Assembly (NCBI RefSeq): GCF_032884065.1
Contig: NW_027062693.1
Location: 186,001 to 250,000 of the forward strand
Length of the DNA stretch: 64,000 bases
From: Artemia franciscana
Lineage: Eukaryota > Arthropoda > Branchiopoda > Anostraca > Artemiidae
Direction of reading: 5' to 3'
The stretch's first letter is position 1; every line of letters starts with the position of its first letter. The position numbers and the translations under genes were made by a program. Positions 1-12,282 of this stretch are shown here, one piece after another. Below the pieces are notes generated by a model, which saw only the letters and a list, made by a program, of their open reading frames with translations, had not been told where the DNA came from and did no database searches.

Positions 1-1102
1 GCATAATTAGTAACTAAGATCATCCAAGCATAGTACTTGCTAACCCCTGGATCCCACTGCTGCGATTTTGCACAAAATCCTGCTACATACGACAAATGAC
101 AAAAATCGTGCGACAAACGACGCGAAACCATCCGTTTTGCTGCAATGTCGGATGCATTGAATAATTTCAACTCATACGGTAAATTGCATGCGTTGTTCTG
201 ATTAAAAAAAAAGTCATAACCAAAGTCACGGAGCTGATTGAAAAGCTAATTTTGGCTGTTTGAATTCTTCAAGAGTTTGTGGCAGCGACGCAAAAGTCAG
301 CGTTTCTTTGTGAACCTCCTTCCAAATTCTGTCGTACGTCTGTTCCGCAAGAAAAAAAACTTGTCGGGATTGACTTAGCAGTGGGAACCAGGGGTAAGAC
401 AGCATAACTGTAGCATCATCTCAGGCAATGTAGAAACACTCATAATAACGTCACATCCAAAATAACGTCACATCAAAGGAACACCGGAGATAGTTTTTCG
501 AATGTTCTGATCAAATTAAATGTAATCAGTTGAGCTGTCAAGAAATGTAAAGCATTGATATTGAATGTTAATATAGATGATAATCAAGCTTCTACTTTGC
601 TATATCCAAAAATGAAGCATGTGATGTAGAAATTTTTTCCTGTTCATTTTGAAACTTTTTGCTTGTCTAGCCTGTAAGTAAGCTTTGCAAGTTATCAAGA
701 ACAGCAGTAGAGTCATCAAGGGTGGGATAAAATATATTAGAATGTAATTTCAAAATATTGGTTACCAGGCAAAGCATATTATGGAAATGAATTATTTCTA
801 ATAGAGATGAGATATATATTTATTAAGAAAAGAAAACAAACTCTATTCACCATTCGCCTGCCAAGGAAGGCAATAAGCTTGTAAGGGCAAGCGAGGTTAT
901 CACCCTCATCTAATTAAAACCACGTTCATATCACGCTACTCAATACAAAAGAAACTCAAATGATGAAGGAAGAAAGGAAAAAATGAGAAAGAGGAAAAAG
1001 ACAAGAAGAAGATAGAAAAAAATTAACAGAAAAAACAACAGCAAATAAATCAGGGAAATGCCTTGAATAGAATGACAACCTGGAACGGGCCTTACATCAA
1101 AA
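1..1102. other. AT-rich stretch without a recognised gene
   Basis: I see no gene here. Roughly positions 840-1102 read, on the minus strand, as a plausible 3' untranslated tail of the LINE fragment at 1103-1250, including a purine-rich block at 960-1030. The remainder is unassigned. Confidence 0.4.
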
Positions 1103-1250
1103 TTACTCACAAGATAAAAGAAACTTCTTTACCCGTGACTTGAAAGCCGGAAGACTAAGCATATTTTTCACACCCTCGGGCAAAATATTCCAAACATGGA
1201 GACCATAATGGCAAATCACAAAAGATGCCCGAATAATTAGTTTGTCTTTG
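1103..1250 (-). pseudogene. LINE ORF2 C-terminal fragment (non-LTR retrotransposon)
   Basis: The minus strand reads RASFVICHYGLHVWNILPEG, then a segment containing LSLPAFKSRVKKFLLSCE, and stops at TAA (complement of 1103-1105). The pattern 'WN-LP-x-x-x-S-L-x-x-F-K-x-x-x-K-F-L-L' is the usual last motif of CR1/L2-type retrotransposon polyproteins, just after the reverse transcriptase domain. Only this tail is preserved; upstream (toward 1465) the frame is no longer recognisable. It is a dead 3' fragment, as expected for 5'-truncated LINE insertion. The clade is inferred from the motif only. Confidence 0.6.
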
Positions 1251-1469
1251 TATAATAGCTTGTATTTTACCCTATTAAATTAAGCTAAAGTTAATTTCAA
1301 TCCAAAAGCTAAGTCAGCAATGTACAGTATTTCAGCCGTCCACTTCGCATTTAGGCTATTGAAGAAAATCTGCCTCACAAAGGCAAGACAGAGAAAAATA
1401 GATGTGCCAAGGTTTATCTGAGAGCAGAGGAGATTTCTTACGTTTTGCTTTAAATTCAATTTCAAGTTT

Positions 1470-2270
1470 AACTATGTCAGGCAACTTGAACTCTCAATTT
1501 TTGATCTAATGAGCAGCCTCCAAAGTTTTGCGATTATTAGGTGGAGGTCTGGATGGGGCAGGGGCAACCTTTCTATAAGGATTAAATTATGCCTAATTTG
1601 GTGTTTAATGTTACTCGTTACTTCCATAATAATAGCGTAGACCAGAAATAATAAGAGAGTAGATATAAATTTTACAATTTTCTAATGCATTTTTTAAAGT
1701 TTCTTTTGTATCCCTTCCCTCCAACAAAATACTGATTATGGCCCTGGAGCTTATAGGTAGATTTTTGTCTCCATCACCCCCTTGTCTCTCCCTTAGAACT
1801 AATTCTGTTTTAATTGGATGGCTCAACAAGAGTTGAGATCTTTTAACATTAAACTGCACTCTTTGAGGTATCTCCCTCCATCCCAAACTGTAAAACAATC
1901 AGAGTACACCATTATGGAAATTTAAGTACCTTTCTAGCTTGCAGCGAAATGAAGTTTCAACAACGAATAACAAATTGTTAACCAAGATCTTTTCCATAGA
2001 CATAAAGTAGACCTTATTATTTATTTTATGGGGTATTTATCCTCTTGTTTTAAGCAATTACCTTCTTCGTCGACCAACGGAGAAAAAACTCAGTCGTTGC
2101 ATACATCCACCTAAAATGGATAATTTTCTGATCAAGAAAAATAATCCTTCCCGTCCGTTCTGAGTACACTGAATATACTCTGTTCAGGGCCACAATTTAA
2201 AGATCGGCATTAACCTGATCTATAATAAAGGGCTCTTCGAAATTTGTACTAACTTGAGGAATTGAAAACC
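1470..2270. other. Unassigned AT-rich stretch
   Basis: I see no gene, repeat array or terminal inverted repeat that I can support here. A minus-strand open frame at 1611-1898 has no recognisable motif and ordinary AT-rich composition. Confidence 0.4.
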
Positions 2271-2274
2271 ATTT

Positions 2275-2545
2275 CCTTTTCAGAAGTCATATTTTCTTCA
2301 ATATATTCTGTTTTCATTGCAAATATACCGAACAAATAAATCTCACAAACAAAATAATTTTTTTTTTACAAAAATTTTAAAATTTTAAGGGCTGTTCAGA
2401 CATTGTGCGAAAACTGTGTAACACAAAACTTTGTTAAGATCGGAAGTTATATTCTCCTCAGTTTATTCTGTTTTCATTAAAAAAAATGTGCCGAACAAAT
2501 AAATCTTACAAACAAAATAAATTTTTTGCAAAATTTATCAAATTT
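2275..2545. repeat. Two-copy tandem duplication, period about 163 bp
   Basis: A block containing 'TTATTCTGTTTTCATT', 'CCGAACAAATAAATCT' and 'ACAAACAAAATAA' occurs at about 2300-2360 and again at about 2460-2525. The shared word GAACAAATAAATCT starts at 2330 and 2493. The copies differ by substitutions and homopolymer length, so the duplication is not recent. Confidence 0.7.
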
Positions 2546-4490
2546 TGTATATTTAACATTTGGTTTGTTCATGAAATATTCATCTAAATACAGGACATGT
2601 TCTAAAAGATTTAATGATAAATTATTTAATAACTAGATAAGTTCGTCAAATTTTAAGTGAAAATTAGGAAGATAAATTAGATCATTTTTTTAGCCTGTTT
2701 AGTTAATTTTCCCGGATTTATAATTTGAAAACTAAATTCGCGCTGAAACTGTTGAATTATATCGAATTGTTAAATTATGTCAAAATTATATTTTAAAAGC
2801 TATTTCTTTAAATAGAGGGGCAGATATACCCTACCTCCACCATAATCGATATCACTAAAGGCTACATTTGTTTCATTCATCCTAGGTAGTACGAGCTGCG
2901 TTTGGTCATCTGATGAGATTAATTTTATAGTATTTTAGATTAATTTCAATGTATTTTAGATTTGATATTACTTGTTTAAACGAGGTCATAGATCTACCGA
3001 TATCCATTCGAATGAAACTTGTTTGGGTAATCTTGAACAATAGACTATGATCTGTCATTTACGTGACCATCCTTGCTTTAAAAATTAATTAAAAAAACTT
3101 TTTTCCCCAAATAAGTTTTTCAAAGAAAAGTAAAGAGCTTAATTAAACCAAAAACGAGTGGAAATAAAGTCAAATTATATTCCATGCGTAAAAATGCCAC
3201 AAACCACCAAAAAAATTAAATGAAACACAAAAGTGGACCTAAATGAACTTTTTTCCCGATTTTTTATTTATGGAGACCACTTTTTAGGTGATTTCAATTT
3301 ATTTTGACGGATTTCTCACAAATTCATATATTTTTTTAACGAAAATACTAAAAAAAGAAAGTTTTCAATGAAAAGATCCCAAGACAATACATATGCATAT
3401 GTATAGTGCATAGCACATAGTAAATGGCACTGCTAATGAGCCTTTAGTAACCCCACAGCAAAAAGTTCTATTGGGAATTTTCAAGGAATTTTTAAGCAAA
3501 AAAAAAAAATTCACTTTGATCTCAGGAAAAATTTCTGTAGTTACAGGCTCCCATTATACAGAGACCAGAAAGACGTTCACTAGATTAAGAAAAACTAAAA
3601 TTAAACTAAAAAAAAACTAAAGTTGAAATAAATGGAAAATGGTGAAAACTTTTCCCGGACGTTATTGAGCTTTTTTGCTTAAGAATTCCTTGCAAATTCG
3701 AGCAGGAACATTTACTAACAAGTCCCCATTTCTAACATTCTTTAGTCTGTACTAAATGTTGTCTAAAGTTCCATGGCCTCAACTATGACTGATCGTTACC
3801 AAAAGCCTTATTCACAATGGGTTTTAGCTAATGTCGGATTAATTCATAATAAGATCTATCTAACTGGCAGATTCTGGCTAGCTTAGATAGAAAATTTCCA
3901 CTCTATGTCTTTCAGAAACAACTATTCCGCGATAGATATTGACTAAATGTCTGTAAAGTTTTTTTTTGTGTTTTTTTTTGTCTTATGAACCTTGGAACTT
4001 GTGATGAAGGTCACCGATTGGCTTGTCCAGTTATATTCAACTAAAATTTGGCGGCAGCTGTAAAGGGATTTAAGTAGGGTGGAACCTCTTTGTCGGTACT
4101 CCAGGAAAATCCTAAGTTATTCCGAATATTCGGACATTCCTTATTCAGATTATGAATTTTTTCCTATGGTCCCCCCTCGAAAAATTTTTCTGCACACGTG
4201 TCTAGGTTTTAGCTAGGCCTAAAATTTAATCATGAATAAGTCAGGCACTAGTTAAATTTCTGCATTAACTAAATCTCATTGTGCATGAGCCTGAATTGAA
4301 AATTGGCTTTTGATTACAAGATGGCTCTAAAAGTAGATTTTTCATTGTTATTCCCACCCCTCCTAGAGAAAAATTGAAAGCCTCTAAAAATAAAATTACA
4401 TTTATCCTTCTGATTTAAGTTAGGGAGAGTCCTTTACCGTGAAACGGGCTTCCAAGAAGCGACAAGTGATCGTGCAAATCGTGCAAACCT
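2546..4490. other. Unassigned AT-rich stretch
   Basis: No coding motif is seen. One local oddity is a perfect 18-bp palindrome at 3387-3404 (ATACATATGCATATGTAT). Poly-A and poly-T runs are frequent. Confidence 0.4.
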
Positions 4491-4499
4491 TTAATTTTC

Positions 4500-4915
4500 G
4501 TTAACGTTAATTATCGGGGAGATTTCGGAGAACTCAATGATCTTTCGAGGACATTTTGAGAAACCCTGAGAAACTTGAGGATAGTGAGAAAGTTCCGAGT
4601 CCCGATTGGGGAAGTCCGGATTGAGAAAAGTCTCGAAAGTCCCGAAGCATTCAATGATAATGTGAAAGTCCCGAGTTTGGATTGGGAAAATTCTTGAAAG
4701 TCCTAGATCGGGGGAGATCCCGACACATTCGAGGATAGTGGGAAGTCTCGAGTCCCGATCGGGGAAATTTCCGAATCCAGATTGGGGAATCACCGACAAT
4801 TTCAAAAGACGTGCAAAATTATTGAAAAACTCGAGGATAATAGGACAGTCTTGAGTCATGATTAGTGAAACTCCCAAGTCAAGGAATCCCGAGACATTCG
4901 AGGATAGTAACAGGG
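4500..4915. repeat. Degenerate minisatellite, units of about 70-100 bp
   Basis: The phrase 'GAGGATAGTG...AAGTCCCGAGTCCCGATTGGGGAA' recurs near 4577, 4651, 4732, 4832 and (partial) 4900, with spacing of about 68-100 bp. The block is richer in G and C than its surroundings. It leaves a 128-codon minus-strand frame (4491-4877) whose product is just the repeat read through (repeats of FPNRDS/IPIQTRD-like phrases), so I do not call a gene. Confidence 0.7.
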
Positions 4916-6287
4916 ATGGATTCAGGGGATGTCAAAGGATGTTTTATTTTTTAAATGATAGAAAAGCACTTTGGACCAAGTAACAACTTAAGAATACTGA
5001 AATGGAAGTCACTACCCCCTAAACATAATTTATGTGGTTAACCGTCATTATAACTATAATCACGATTTTTATCAGTAAAAAGCATAGGATAATCAGTAAA
5101 CTTCTTATTAGATACAATTCCTGAGTGCTATTATTCGTTCGTCTCGAGACAAGCAACATATTTGCGAAATTACAGTCGCGAAAATATTTGCAGTTTTGAC
5201 TTAGCAACTAGAATACAAGACAAAAAGAAGGGAAAACTTGTTCTCTGAAAATTAAAATGAAAAAAAAGAACACCTACACCCTTCAAATGAAACGACCGAA
5301 TTTGCAACAGGAAAACTTAAAGTTTTATTGCATGGCCAAATAGGACACTTTGAAAGAAAGAGAATGGTGACCAGAAAACTGTTCCATGGCTTTGAGATAT
5401 TTTGCTGACGACAGGTCTTGGCTGCGAACGTCTGATAGACTTGCATTTGTAAAACGGTTAAAATTGTAACCGTGACAAAAAAGGAATTTGGAAGAGTCGT
5501 AGTCTAAAAACAAAAAAAATGTGCTAAAAACCAACGTTTAATATGTTAGGAAAAAGGTTTAAAACTCAAGACGTTTGTGTACAAACAACCTGGAAGTTTT
5601 TGCTGGTAGAACCCTCAGGGAGGGAAGGGGGTGTTAGTTGTTTTACGGTGTACCGATATTAAGGGCATGGAAAACAGCTTAAGGGATCCAGCTGAAACTT
5701 TGAGGGAGCGTTGGACCAAGTAAATTTTAAATATTGCCTTCTGAAAACCGAGGGGAATATTCTCCGGAATATTCTTTTTTAACACCATTTTTGAAAATTC
5801 CGGAATATTCTTTTTTGAACACCTCAATTAGAGCTTCAGAACCAAGAAAATTTCAACAGCAACAAATCTGTTTGTCCTGTTTTAATTTTATTTTTAAGAC
5901 GACAAACTACTTTTAATAGAACTATTATTATCAGAGCTATTTTAAATCTTGTTAATATCAGAACATAATAAAATCAGAATATTAATAATATCATAACTCT
6001 TTTTGACAAATGAGCTCAAACATTTATTTAAAGAAACAAGAAGATAAAATAAATAGCAATAATATACTTATGATGAAATCGTCGGTAAATGTTTGTGTCT
6101 TTTCAAGGAAGTAACACGATGGGGTTCACTCCGCAATGCAAAAGGCTAAACAATCTGCAGACTTTCGATTCGTTTATGTGAATAGTGCTCCCCTTTATCC
6201 TTCTATCAGAAGTTTTATAGTAAAAATTATATTAATTTTATTAAAAAAAAATATTAACAGATAAAACAATCCTCGATTCTTTGCTTT
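4916..6287. other. Unassigned stretch with a short tandem duplication
   Basis: No gene is recognised. At about 5757-5822 the words CCGGAATATTCTTTTTT and AACACC are duplicated in tandem. Several overlapping open frames on both strands lack motifs. Confidence 0.4.
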
Positions 6288-6621
6288 AATTAAATGAAAA
6301 AAAGTCTTTTTTTTAACTGAAAGTGACGAGCAACATTATGACTTATAGAAAATATTCTGCATATGAGGGGACTACCCTAACCTCAACCTTCATTTTTCAC
6401 GCTAAAGTGACGCTCTTCTCAGTAACTACATCATTCTAATTCAACGGCCCTTGTGTTCGAGTAGTCTTCCTTAAGGAATTGTGAAAATAATCAACTTTAG
6501 CGTAAAGAGCGAGGGCTTAGGAAGGGACAGCCCCCCTTATGTATGAAATAATTTATGTTTTTTTTTAAGTTTTAATGTTACTACTTATTTTCTATTGAAT
6601 AATTTTTTATTTATTTAATTT
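6288..6621. mobile_element. Fold-back element G (inverted-arm repeat)
   Basis: The left arm begins with a TTTAACTGAAAGT-like motif and the right arm ends with its diverged reverse complement before TTATTTAATT. Both arms contain the signature TTTAGCGTAAAGAGCG or its complement. The two arms enclose a spacer of about 100 bp. It is the most diverged of the seven fold-backs in this window. It has no coding capacity and is probably a non-autonomous element mobilised by proteins from elsewhere; the mechanism is unknown. Confidence 0.65.
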
Positions 6622-6629
6622 CTGACTGG

Positions 6630-7170
6630 TTTTAAATCATGCCAAGAAATCCCCATCCCCTGTGTAAAATTTACCCTGGAAAATTCTTCCCGAAAGCTTT
6701 CCTCCCACGAAAAATTCTTCCTGGGTAAAATACCCCCTACAGAAAATACTCCCTTCGAAAAAAAACGTATTTTTCCCAATACCGAATACCATATGTGAAC
6801 AACTGAGCAAATTGCGTAACTTGAAGCCCTCTTCCCAGGGACTATAGGGGGGGGGGGTCATGTCATCCCCAAAGGCATGGTTAATGGAAAATCAATGCTT
6901 ATATCAAAGTTTTGATGGGATGACTTTACCCTTCAACATTTTTGGTCACTTAAAAGGGGAACTAGATCACTCTGTCAATCTTTTAGGATCCCTCGTTGGA
7001 TATGACCACATCTGAAAAAAAATATGCATCCGTGATCTTTCTTCTGGCTTAAATGCAAAAGTTCAAGTTTTTGTACATTGGAGCTTGAAACTCTACAGTT
7101 AGATTCTCTGATCTGCTTAATCTGATTTTGCGAATTTTATTTAGATAGCTTGGATATTTTGTGTTACCAC
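6630..7170 (-). repeat. Family J interspersed repeat, copy 1 (diverged)
   Basis: This matches the reverse complement of the better preserved J copy at 48130-49583. Shared words include 'GCATCCGTGATCTTTCTTCTGGC', 'GGAGCTTGAAACT' and 'TTCTCTGAT', together with the G-rich module near 6655-6860. It immediately follows fold-back G, as J follows fold-backs elsewhere in the window. Confidence 0.6.
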
Positions 7171-7800
7171 GAACGTTACTGCGAACTGTAAGATTAGTTT
7201 AATCAGGCATTTTTATAATCAACTCAGTTCAACAGATTAGAATTATGAATTGTTTCTGGACTATGATTGTGAAGAGATTTAACGAGTACGAACTGTGAAG
7301 CTATTGACTAACGAGACTAAGAAAAGTATTAAGATTCATAGCTTGTTAAAGACCATGATGGTAGCAATTTCAATTCAACGCTAAAAACTGCTAGCCGTAA
7401 AAACTTTACACTAATGTCTTGGCTAGAGTGGGACAAAATTGAAGTTAATCATGATAATGGACAGTAAAAGTGGTTCTATCCCGCTTTCTAGGTCAATAAT
7501 GAAAGAAAGTTTGGGATAGCTAGGACATGTTTTTTATTTTACGGAGTGGGGCTAACAGTTTCTTACTTTTATTTCAAAGTTGTATTCTAAAAATTATTTA
7601 ACCTTTGATACCCTTAGTACAGGCTTATTATAGTACAATGCTTGGGAACTAATTTCAAATACCTTATCAAATTACCTGTAAAGCTCAGACAGCGCTATAT
7701 GTGCCTCCTCCAACACCTAGAATTCCAGCGCAATTTGTCGTTATTGGGACTATAGCTAACTTGTTAAGGACATAAAAAAAAGAAAAAATAGGATAAAAAC
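7171..7800. other. Unassigned AT-rich stretch
   Basis: I see no gene or array that I can support in this interval. Confidence 0.35.
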
Positions 7801-8115
7801 TTGTCCTTTTCGGTCGACTATAAAAGACCAAAAAGTAGGTTGTCCCCGAATGGATTGAAAGAAGTTTCCGAAGTGGTAGAAATTTCAACTTTTTGTGAGA
7901 GTTGAGATGGCTAGGACACGTTCTACGGACGCGTTGCCAAAGATTTTCCTTTTCAGTCAACGATCTAGGTGCAAACAAAAAGCAGGTCGTCCATGAATGG
8001 GCAGGAGAAGTTCATAAGGTGGGATTTAATAGAAATTGTGACGTTTTAGGAGGGTGTAAAGAGTGATGTTTGAATAGATTGAGACGGAGGAGGAGTTTGC
8101 ATACCTGTATTTTTT
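7800..8115 (+). pseudogene. RTE-like retrotransposon C-terminal relic with internal duplication
   Basis: The plus strand reads, in broken frames, a sequence like LPKIFLFSQRSRCKQKAGRP, followed by EGVKS and a run of Arg codons near 8080. This is the tail that follows the reverse transcriptase in RTE-type elements ('GHVLRM...RLPK...GRP...W'). Stops and frameshifts are frequent, so it is dead. A second, poorer copy of the 'CTTTTCGGTCGACTATAAAAG' to 'GAAGTGG' segment lies just upstream (7800-7890), which indicates a local tandem duplication of about 125 bp inside the relic. Confidence 0.55.
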
Positions 8116-8209
8116 TTTTAGTTTGATTGTTTTCCACATTTTTCCGAATGCTACGAAGTCCCGCACTTATTGCGTATTTTTGTCTTCTACTGTGAAAGTT
8201 CACTGAAAT

Positions 8210-9486
8210 CCCACCTGACCTCCTCTCTGGTGCCCTTCAAGACGACAGAGGAGGCTCTTGAACCATTTTGGTTGCAAAATATGATTATATGCACACTATT
8301 TATTATTTACACTCACATGGGTAAGACACACACTGCTTAAATATAAAGTAATGCTAAGTGTCAAACTATATGCATTAAAGTCTTATTTTAACATTAGTGT
8401 TATATTAAATGATAATTTTTTTAGTGTCATCATAAGGATTAAAGTGTTAGTAGACATTTTTAATCTCCACGATACCAAGGGTAGTCTTTGGGTAAGAACT
8501 TTTTTGTCAATTCTTCTTTAACCAAATTATCTTTCTTCTCACAATTTGGCATTATTTTTAAATATAACTTCATGAAATCTGCCAATCTGGATGATGATGG
8601 TCAATTACTCCTTTCAGCCACTAAACTTATCATGGATTCTACCCTTGTCTGTTTAAGTTTACACATAAAATTTAATTTAGAAAATTTTAGAGCAATTAAG
8701 AGCATTTTACTATGAATACTTGTTTCACGAGGCATCTAGGGAATATAGCTAAAAACTATTTAAATAGATGGCTATGTGTCAATGGAATTAATTTACAGTG
8801 TAATAATCATCCAGATATTCTATTAAACAAAAACTGAGTAAGCCATAGGCTGTTCTCGTTATAGATTAGGAAAGAAAGAAGAAACTAATAATATAAAAAT
8901 TTAACAGAAGTGTGAAATATAAGATTTGAGAAATGACACCATAAATAAATATCAAAATTTTAATTTTGTTATTTATTTAATTTAATAACAAAAAAGAAAA
9001 TTTAAATTTAATAACAAAACAGTGGCCAGAAGGAGTAATTTTTCTTCCCATATATTTCATGCCTTTTATGCTTAATTTACTTTTTTGTTTGTAGCTAAGT
9101 ATCTATTTTGCAAATAGCTAAGTTTAATACCGGGAATAATTGAATATACTAATCATTTTTGTGAAAACGCAGCAGTTGAAAAGCCCAGAAGGATTGACAA
9201 CATGAGATACTTACAATTACCGGTCAAATACTGCTAACACAAAGAAACGGAGGAACTACATGTGAAGATCTTGTCGCTAATAAAATTTTTGTTCCTTTTA
9301 ATAGATTAAAATTTCTCACAGAAGCACCAATCAAGTTTTAAAAAAGGAGGGGCTATTTATTTTCTATGGTTATTAAATAAAATATATGTGGTTATTGTTG
9401 TTATTAAGTAGCTTGGTTAGTAAACTATAGCTTTTTCGGTAAAAAAAAGAAACTTTAGATCGTTACTTAGAAGCAAGTGGTTAACA
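8210..9486. other. Unassigned AT-rich stretch
   Basis: No gene is recognised. Near 8955-9020, complementary runs of TTATTTAATTTAATAAC and its mirror could form a weak hairpin. Confidence 0.35.
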
Positions 9487-10203
9487 GGCACGTACGCAGG
9501 AATTTTTTTCGGGGGGGGGGGGGGCAAAAACCTCGAAACAGCAGATATAAAGTAGCACTTTTTTTTATAAAGTAATGCAAAAAGCATGTATATCGGAAAA
9601 AACAGATTAACTTTAATCTGTAGTATTGAAGCGGATGGGGGGAAGAAGACTGAAGCCTCAAAAGTACGTTTTAGGCTCAAGTTATGTTCATAGCGATTTA
9701 GAACCAGTGATTAATCTATTATATCCCACTGAAAGCGAAATTTTAGGGTTAACAGTGCAATATGGGTGCTGTGGGGGTAGTTCTTCTTTTGCAAAAACAT
9801 AGATTTTAATGAAAAATGATAGCTTCCAAAATTTATCCATTAAAAGCTGTACTTTATCCTGAAAAGGGGGGGGGGAGATAAACGCTCTAATATCAAGGAT
9901 AATTCTATTTTGCTGTGGAAAGCAAACTCTCTTTACCAAAAAATAAAATAACAGTACAATTGCTAAGTACTTCAAAGAGGGTAAAAATTTAGACAGAAAA
10001 TGGGTTAATAATTGGGCAGTGACTTGGCCAGATAATTGCATGTATGCTGGTAAATACCCTAAAAAAGGCTTCACACATGTATCTAGATTCTTAATAAATG
10101 CCCTACTTTTGCCAGAAATTCCAAGACACCATGGGGAAATTAAACATTTCACAAAATTTCGGGGGGGGGGGGGCAGGCCCGAAGGCCCCCCTGCGTACGT
10201 GCC
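9487..10203. mobile_element. 717-bp element with 14-bp terminal inverted repeats
   Basis: The left end GGCACGTACGCAGG (9487-9500) is the exact reverse complement of the right end CCTGCGTACGTGCC (10190-10203). Directly inside both ends lies a long G run on the plus strand (about 9511-9524 and 10161-10173). The interior holds a 154-codon minus-strand frame (9688-10152) in which I recognise no domain. I could not see a clear target-site duplication. The most likely explanation is a non-autonomous DNA transposon or MITE. A lone copy of the right terminus is at 57646-57659. Confidence 0.65.
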
Positions 10204-10304
10204 AGGTGGTCAGTATCACTCACGTCTTATGGTTACAGCTGTAGCTGTGACCTAGTAAAAGATATATGAATGTGACAAGGACAATTCTTAGCTAGAAAAG
10301 AAGT

Positions 10305-10570
10305 ATTTTATTCGGTTTGTAACTTTGGATCGTTTCCTACTGAATTGTGGCTTGTGGCGAAGCCAGGGGGCAGGGATATTGCCCCATCCTTTGTTTTAAT
10401 GTACTTATCCCTCGCAGTTTACAACATGTTGAGAAAAAAAATCATTAAATACTGCCCCTTGTCTAATACAGTGGATAATAAGATACGCCCTGCTAATTTT
10501 TTGAGCCAATAACAAAATTAAAAAAATAAAAAGTTAGTTAAAAATCTGAGAAAAAACGTTTATTTATTTG
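10305..10570. repeat. Direct repeat partner 1 flanking fold-back E
   Basis: This shares a diverged but collinear sequence with 11210-11470: a segment with GGATCGTTTCC, 'GAAGCCAGGGGGC', 'ACTGCCCCTT' and 'GTGGATAATAAGATACGCC'. Fold-back E lies between the two copies. Confidence 0.6.
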
Positions 10571-10841
10571 GAACTGCTTCGACACAAAATTCTCTGTTTG
10601 ATACGGTACTAGAGTTCTTGAGAATAAAGTGAAATTTCTTATTATCTCAGAAGTGTTTTCACTTACATTTATTTGAATACACCGAAAAAAAAAAATCTTA
10701 GACATATCTTGTCCAAAAAATCAGAGTAACATGGGAGTGGATCGTAACCACACCCAAAGTTGGAGGAATTTTTCATGGGGGAAGAGAATTTCCCATTGAG
10801 AGGGTGCCGGATTTCCCAGCATTATCTAAAAAACGACCAAA

Positions 10842-11187
10842 AATTAAATAAAAAACAAGTTTTTTCAATTGATATTAAGGAGCAACATTAAATCTTAAAA
10901 CGAACATGAATTATTACGTATTTGACGAGGTTCACCCTCTCGTCAATACCTCACTCTTTCCGTTAAAGTTTTTTTTAGTACTTTCAAAAGAGCTATGTAT
11001 TCTAATTAAAAGGTCATTGTGATTCAGGGTTCATTCTTAAAAAAAACTGGAATAAAATAGAACTTTAGCGTAAAGAGCGAGGTGTTGACGAGGGTTGAAC
11101 CACTCATCTACGTAATAATTTCTGTTCGTCTAAGTTTTAATGTTGCTCCTTACTTTCAGTTGAAAAACTTGTTTTTTCATTTAATTG
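10842..11187. mobile_element. Fold-back element E
   Basis: AAATTAAATAAAAAACAAG at the left end is matched by CTTGTTTTTTCATTTAATT at the right. The arms carry AAAACGAACA..., TTACGTA and CTCTTT-C-GTTAAAG signatures of the family and enclose a spacer of about 90 bp. There is no coding capacity. Direct repeats on each side (10305-10570 and 11210-11470) suggest that the element sits inside a duplicated segment. Confidence 0.7.
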
Positions 11188-11209
11188 TTTAGTAAGGGAT
11201 GCGTTTCAT

Positions 11210-11470
11210 TTGGATGCGTCTTATTTGGTTAGTAATTGTGGACCGCTTCCCAGTGAGGAGTGGCCGGTGACGAATCCAGAGGGCGGAACCCCCTCCCTTG
11301 TTTGAGTGCAGTTTCAATTGTGTCTATGCAAATCTGCCGAGAAAAAAAAAAACAAAGAAAAAAAGTCATCAAAATACTGCCCCTTTACTTAGTAAGTGGA
11401 TAATTAATTACGCTGTAACAATTTTTCGAAGAAAAAAGTTAATCTAAATATCAGAAGCAAAAAATGCCTT
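11210..11470. repeat. Direct repeat partner 2 flanking fold-back E
   Basis: This is the second copy of the segment described at 10305-10570. Both are in the same orientation, with many substitutions and poly-A length changes. Confidence 0.6.
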
Positions 11471-12147
11471 TATTTACTACGTTAAGATTAACAAACGTAA
11501 AGATAAAGGTCTAGGCAGTTGGTACAAGTCACATCCATTTTTGGCTGAGACAGTTTTCTAGGGAAAGGAGATGGATGATGAAAGTAGAATAAAATGGGAC
11601 GGAACCCACTTTTTAACCTCCTCATAGAGTGTCTTGACAAAATTGTAGCATTGTCTCTTGATTTTTGCCTTCTGTTCTCCACCAGCTTGGGAGTTGTTTA
11701 GCATTTGATGAAAATCCGCCCTAAGATCGGCATTTTTAAAAATGTGTATATTCTTTTTCGTTAAAAGTCTCTAAGAAGTTCCTTTGAAAAAGTGAGTAAA
11801 ATTCTTCAAATTTCGATCTTTTCCATCTAGAACTGCTGTTTTGATGACCCCCCAAAAATATATCTTTAAAACATATTTTAGGATTCAGAAAACTTAGCTT
11901 CAGTTTAAGTTTTAGCTAGGTTGGGATTTTGGGTCTAGCCTGTCGCCCCCACAACCGAAAAGCCTATCCTCCAATCCTTTCTGCTCCCTTTAGAGCTTGA
12001 TTGAAAAAATCCAAGGGATATATGAAGTCTGAAGAGTTTCGCTGACTTTGTCCAAAGAACTTGCTATGTAAATATTTGTCGTGCTTAATTAGGGATTTAA
12101 GAGCAAATCAAATGATAAGCTTAATTCATTCCTATCTTGTATTTCAA
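11471..12147. other. Unassigned AT-rich stretch
   Basis: I see nothing here that I can name. Confidence 0.35.
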
Positions 12148-12280
12148 ATAATCATAAGAACATAAGGAGTAGGGTTTTACAAGATTTCAGGGTGATCACC
12201 CCTACTGCCCACCCTAATGTACCCTACTGGATAAGAATTATCTAATTATCATAAGAACATAAGGAGCAGGGTTTTACAAG

Positions 12281-12281
<1 letters not shown>
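12148..12281. repeat. 97-bp tandem duplication beside (TA)n
   Basis: ATCATAAGAACATAAGGAG-AGGGTTTTACAAG occurs at 12151-12183 and again from 12248, 97 bp apart. The second copy runs straight into the (TA)n tract at 12283. Confidence 0.75.

Positions 12282-12282
<1 letters not shown>

Noticed and set aside
4491-4877. 128-codon minus-strand frame with repeated FPNRDS-like phrases
   Set aside because: The phrases follow the DNA minisatellite, whose unit length varies and is not held to multiples of three.
5755-5815. GAATATTC-CCGGAATATTC resembling a heat-shock element
   Set aside because: The GAA/TTC spacing is not the regular alternating 5-bp pattern, and the duplication at this place explains the repetition. 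No gene follows.
9688-10152. 154-codon minus-strand frame inside the 717-bp inverted-repeat element
   Set aside because: No domain is recognised and composition matches the surrounding AT-rich sequence; described under the element instead of as a gene.
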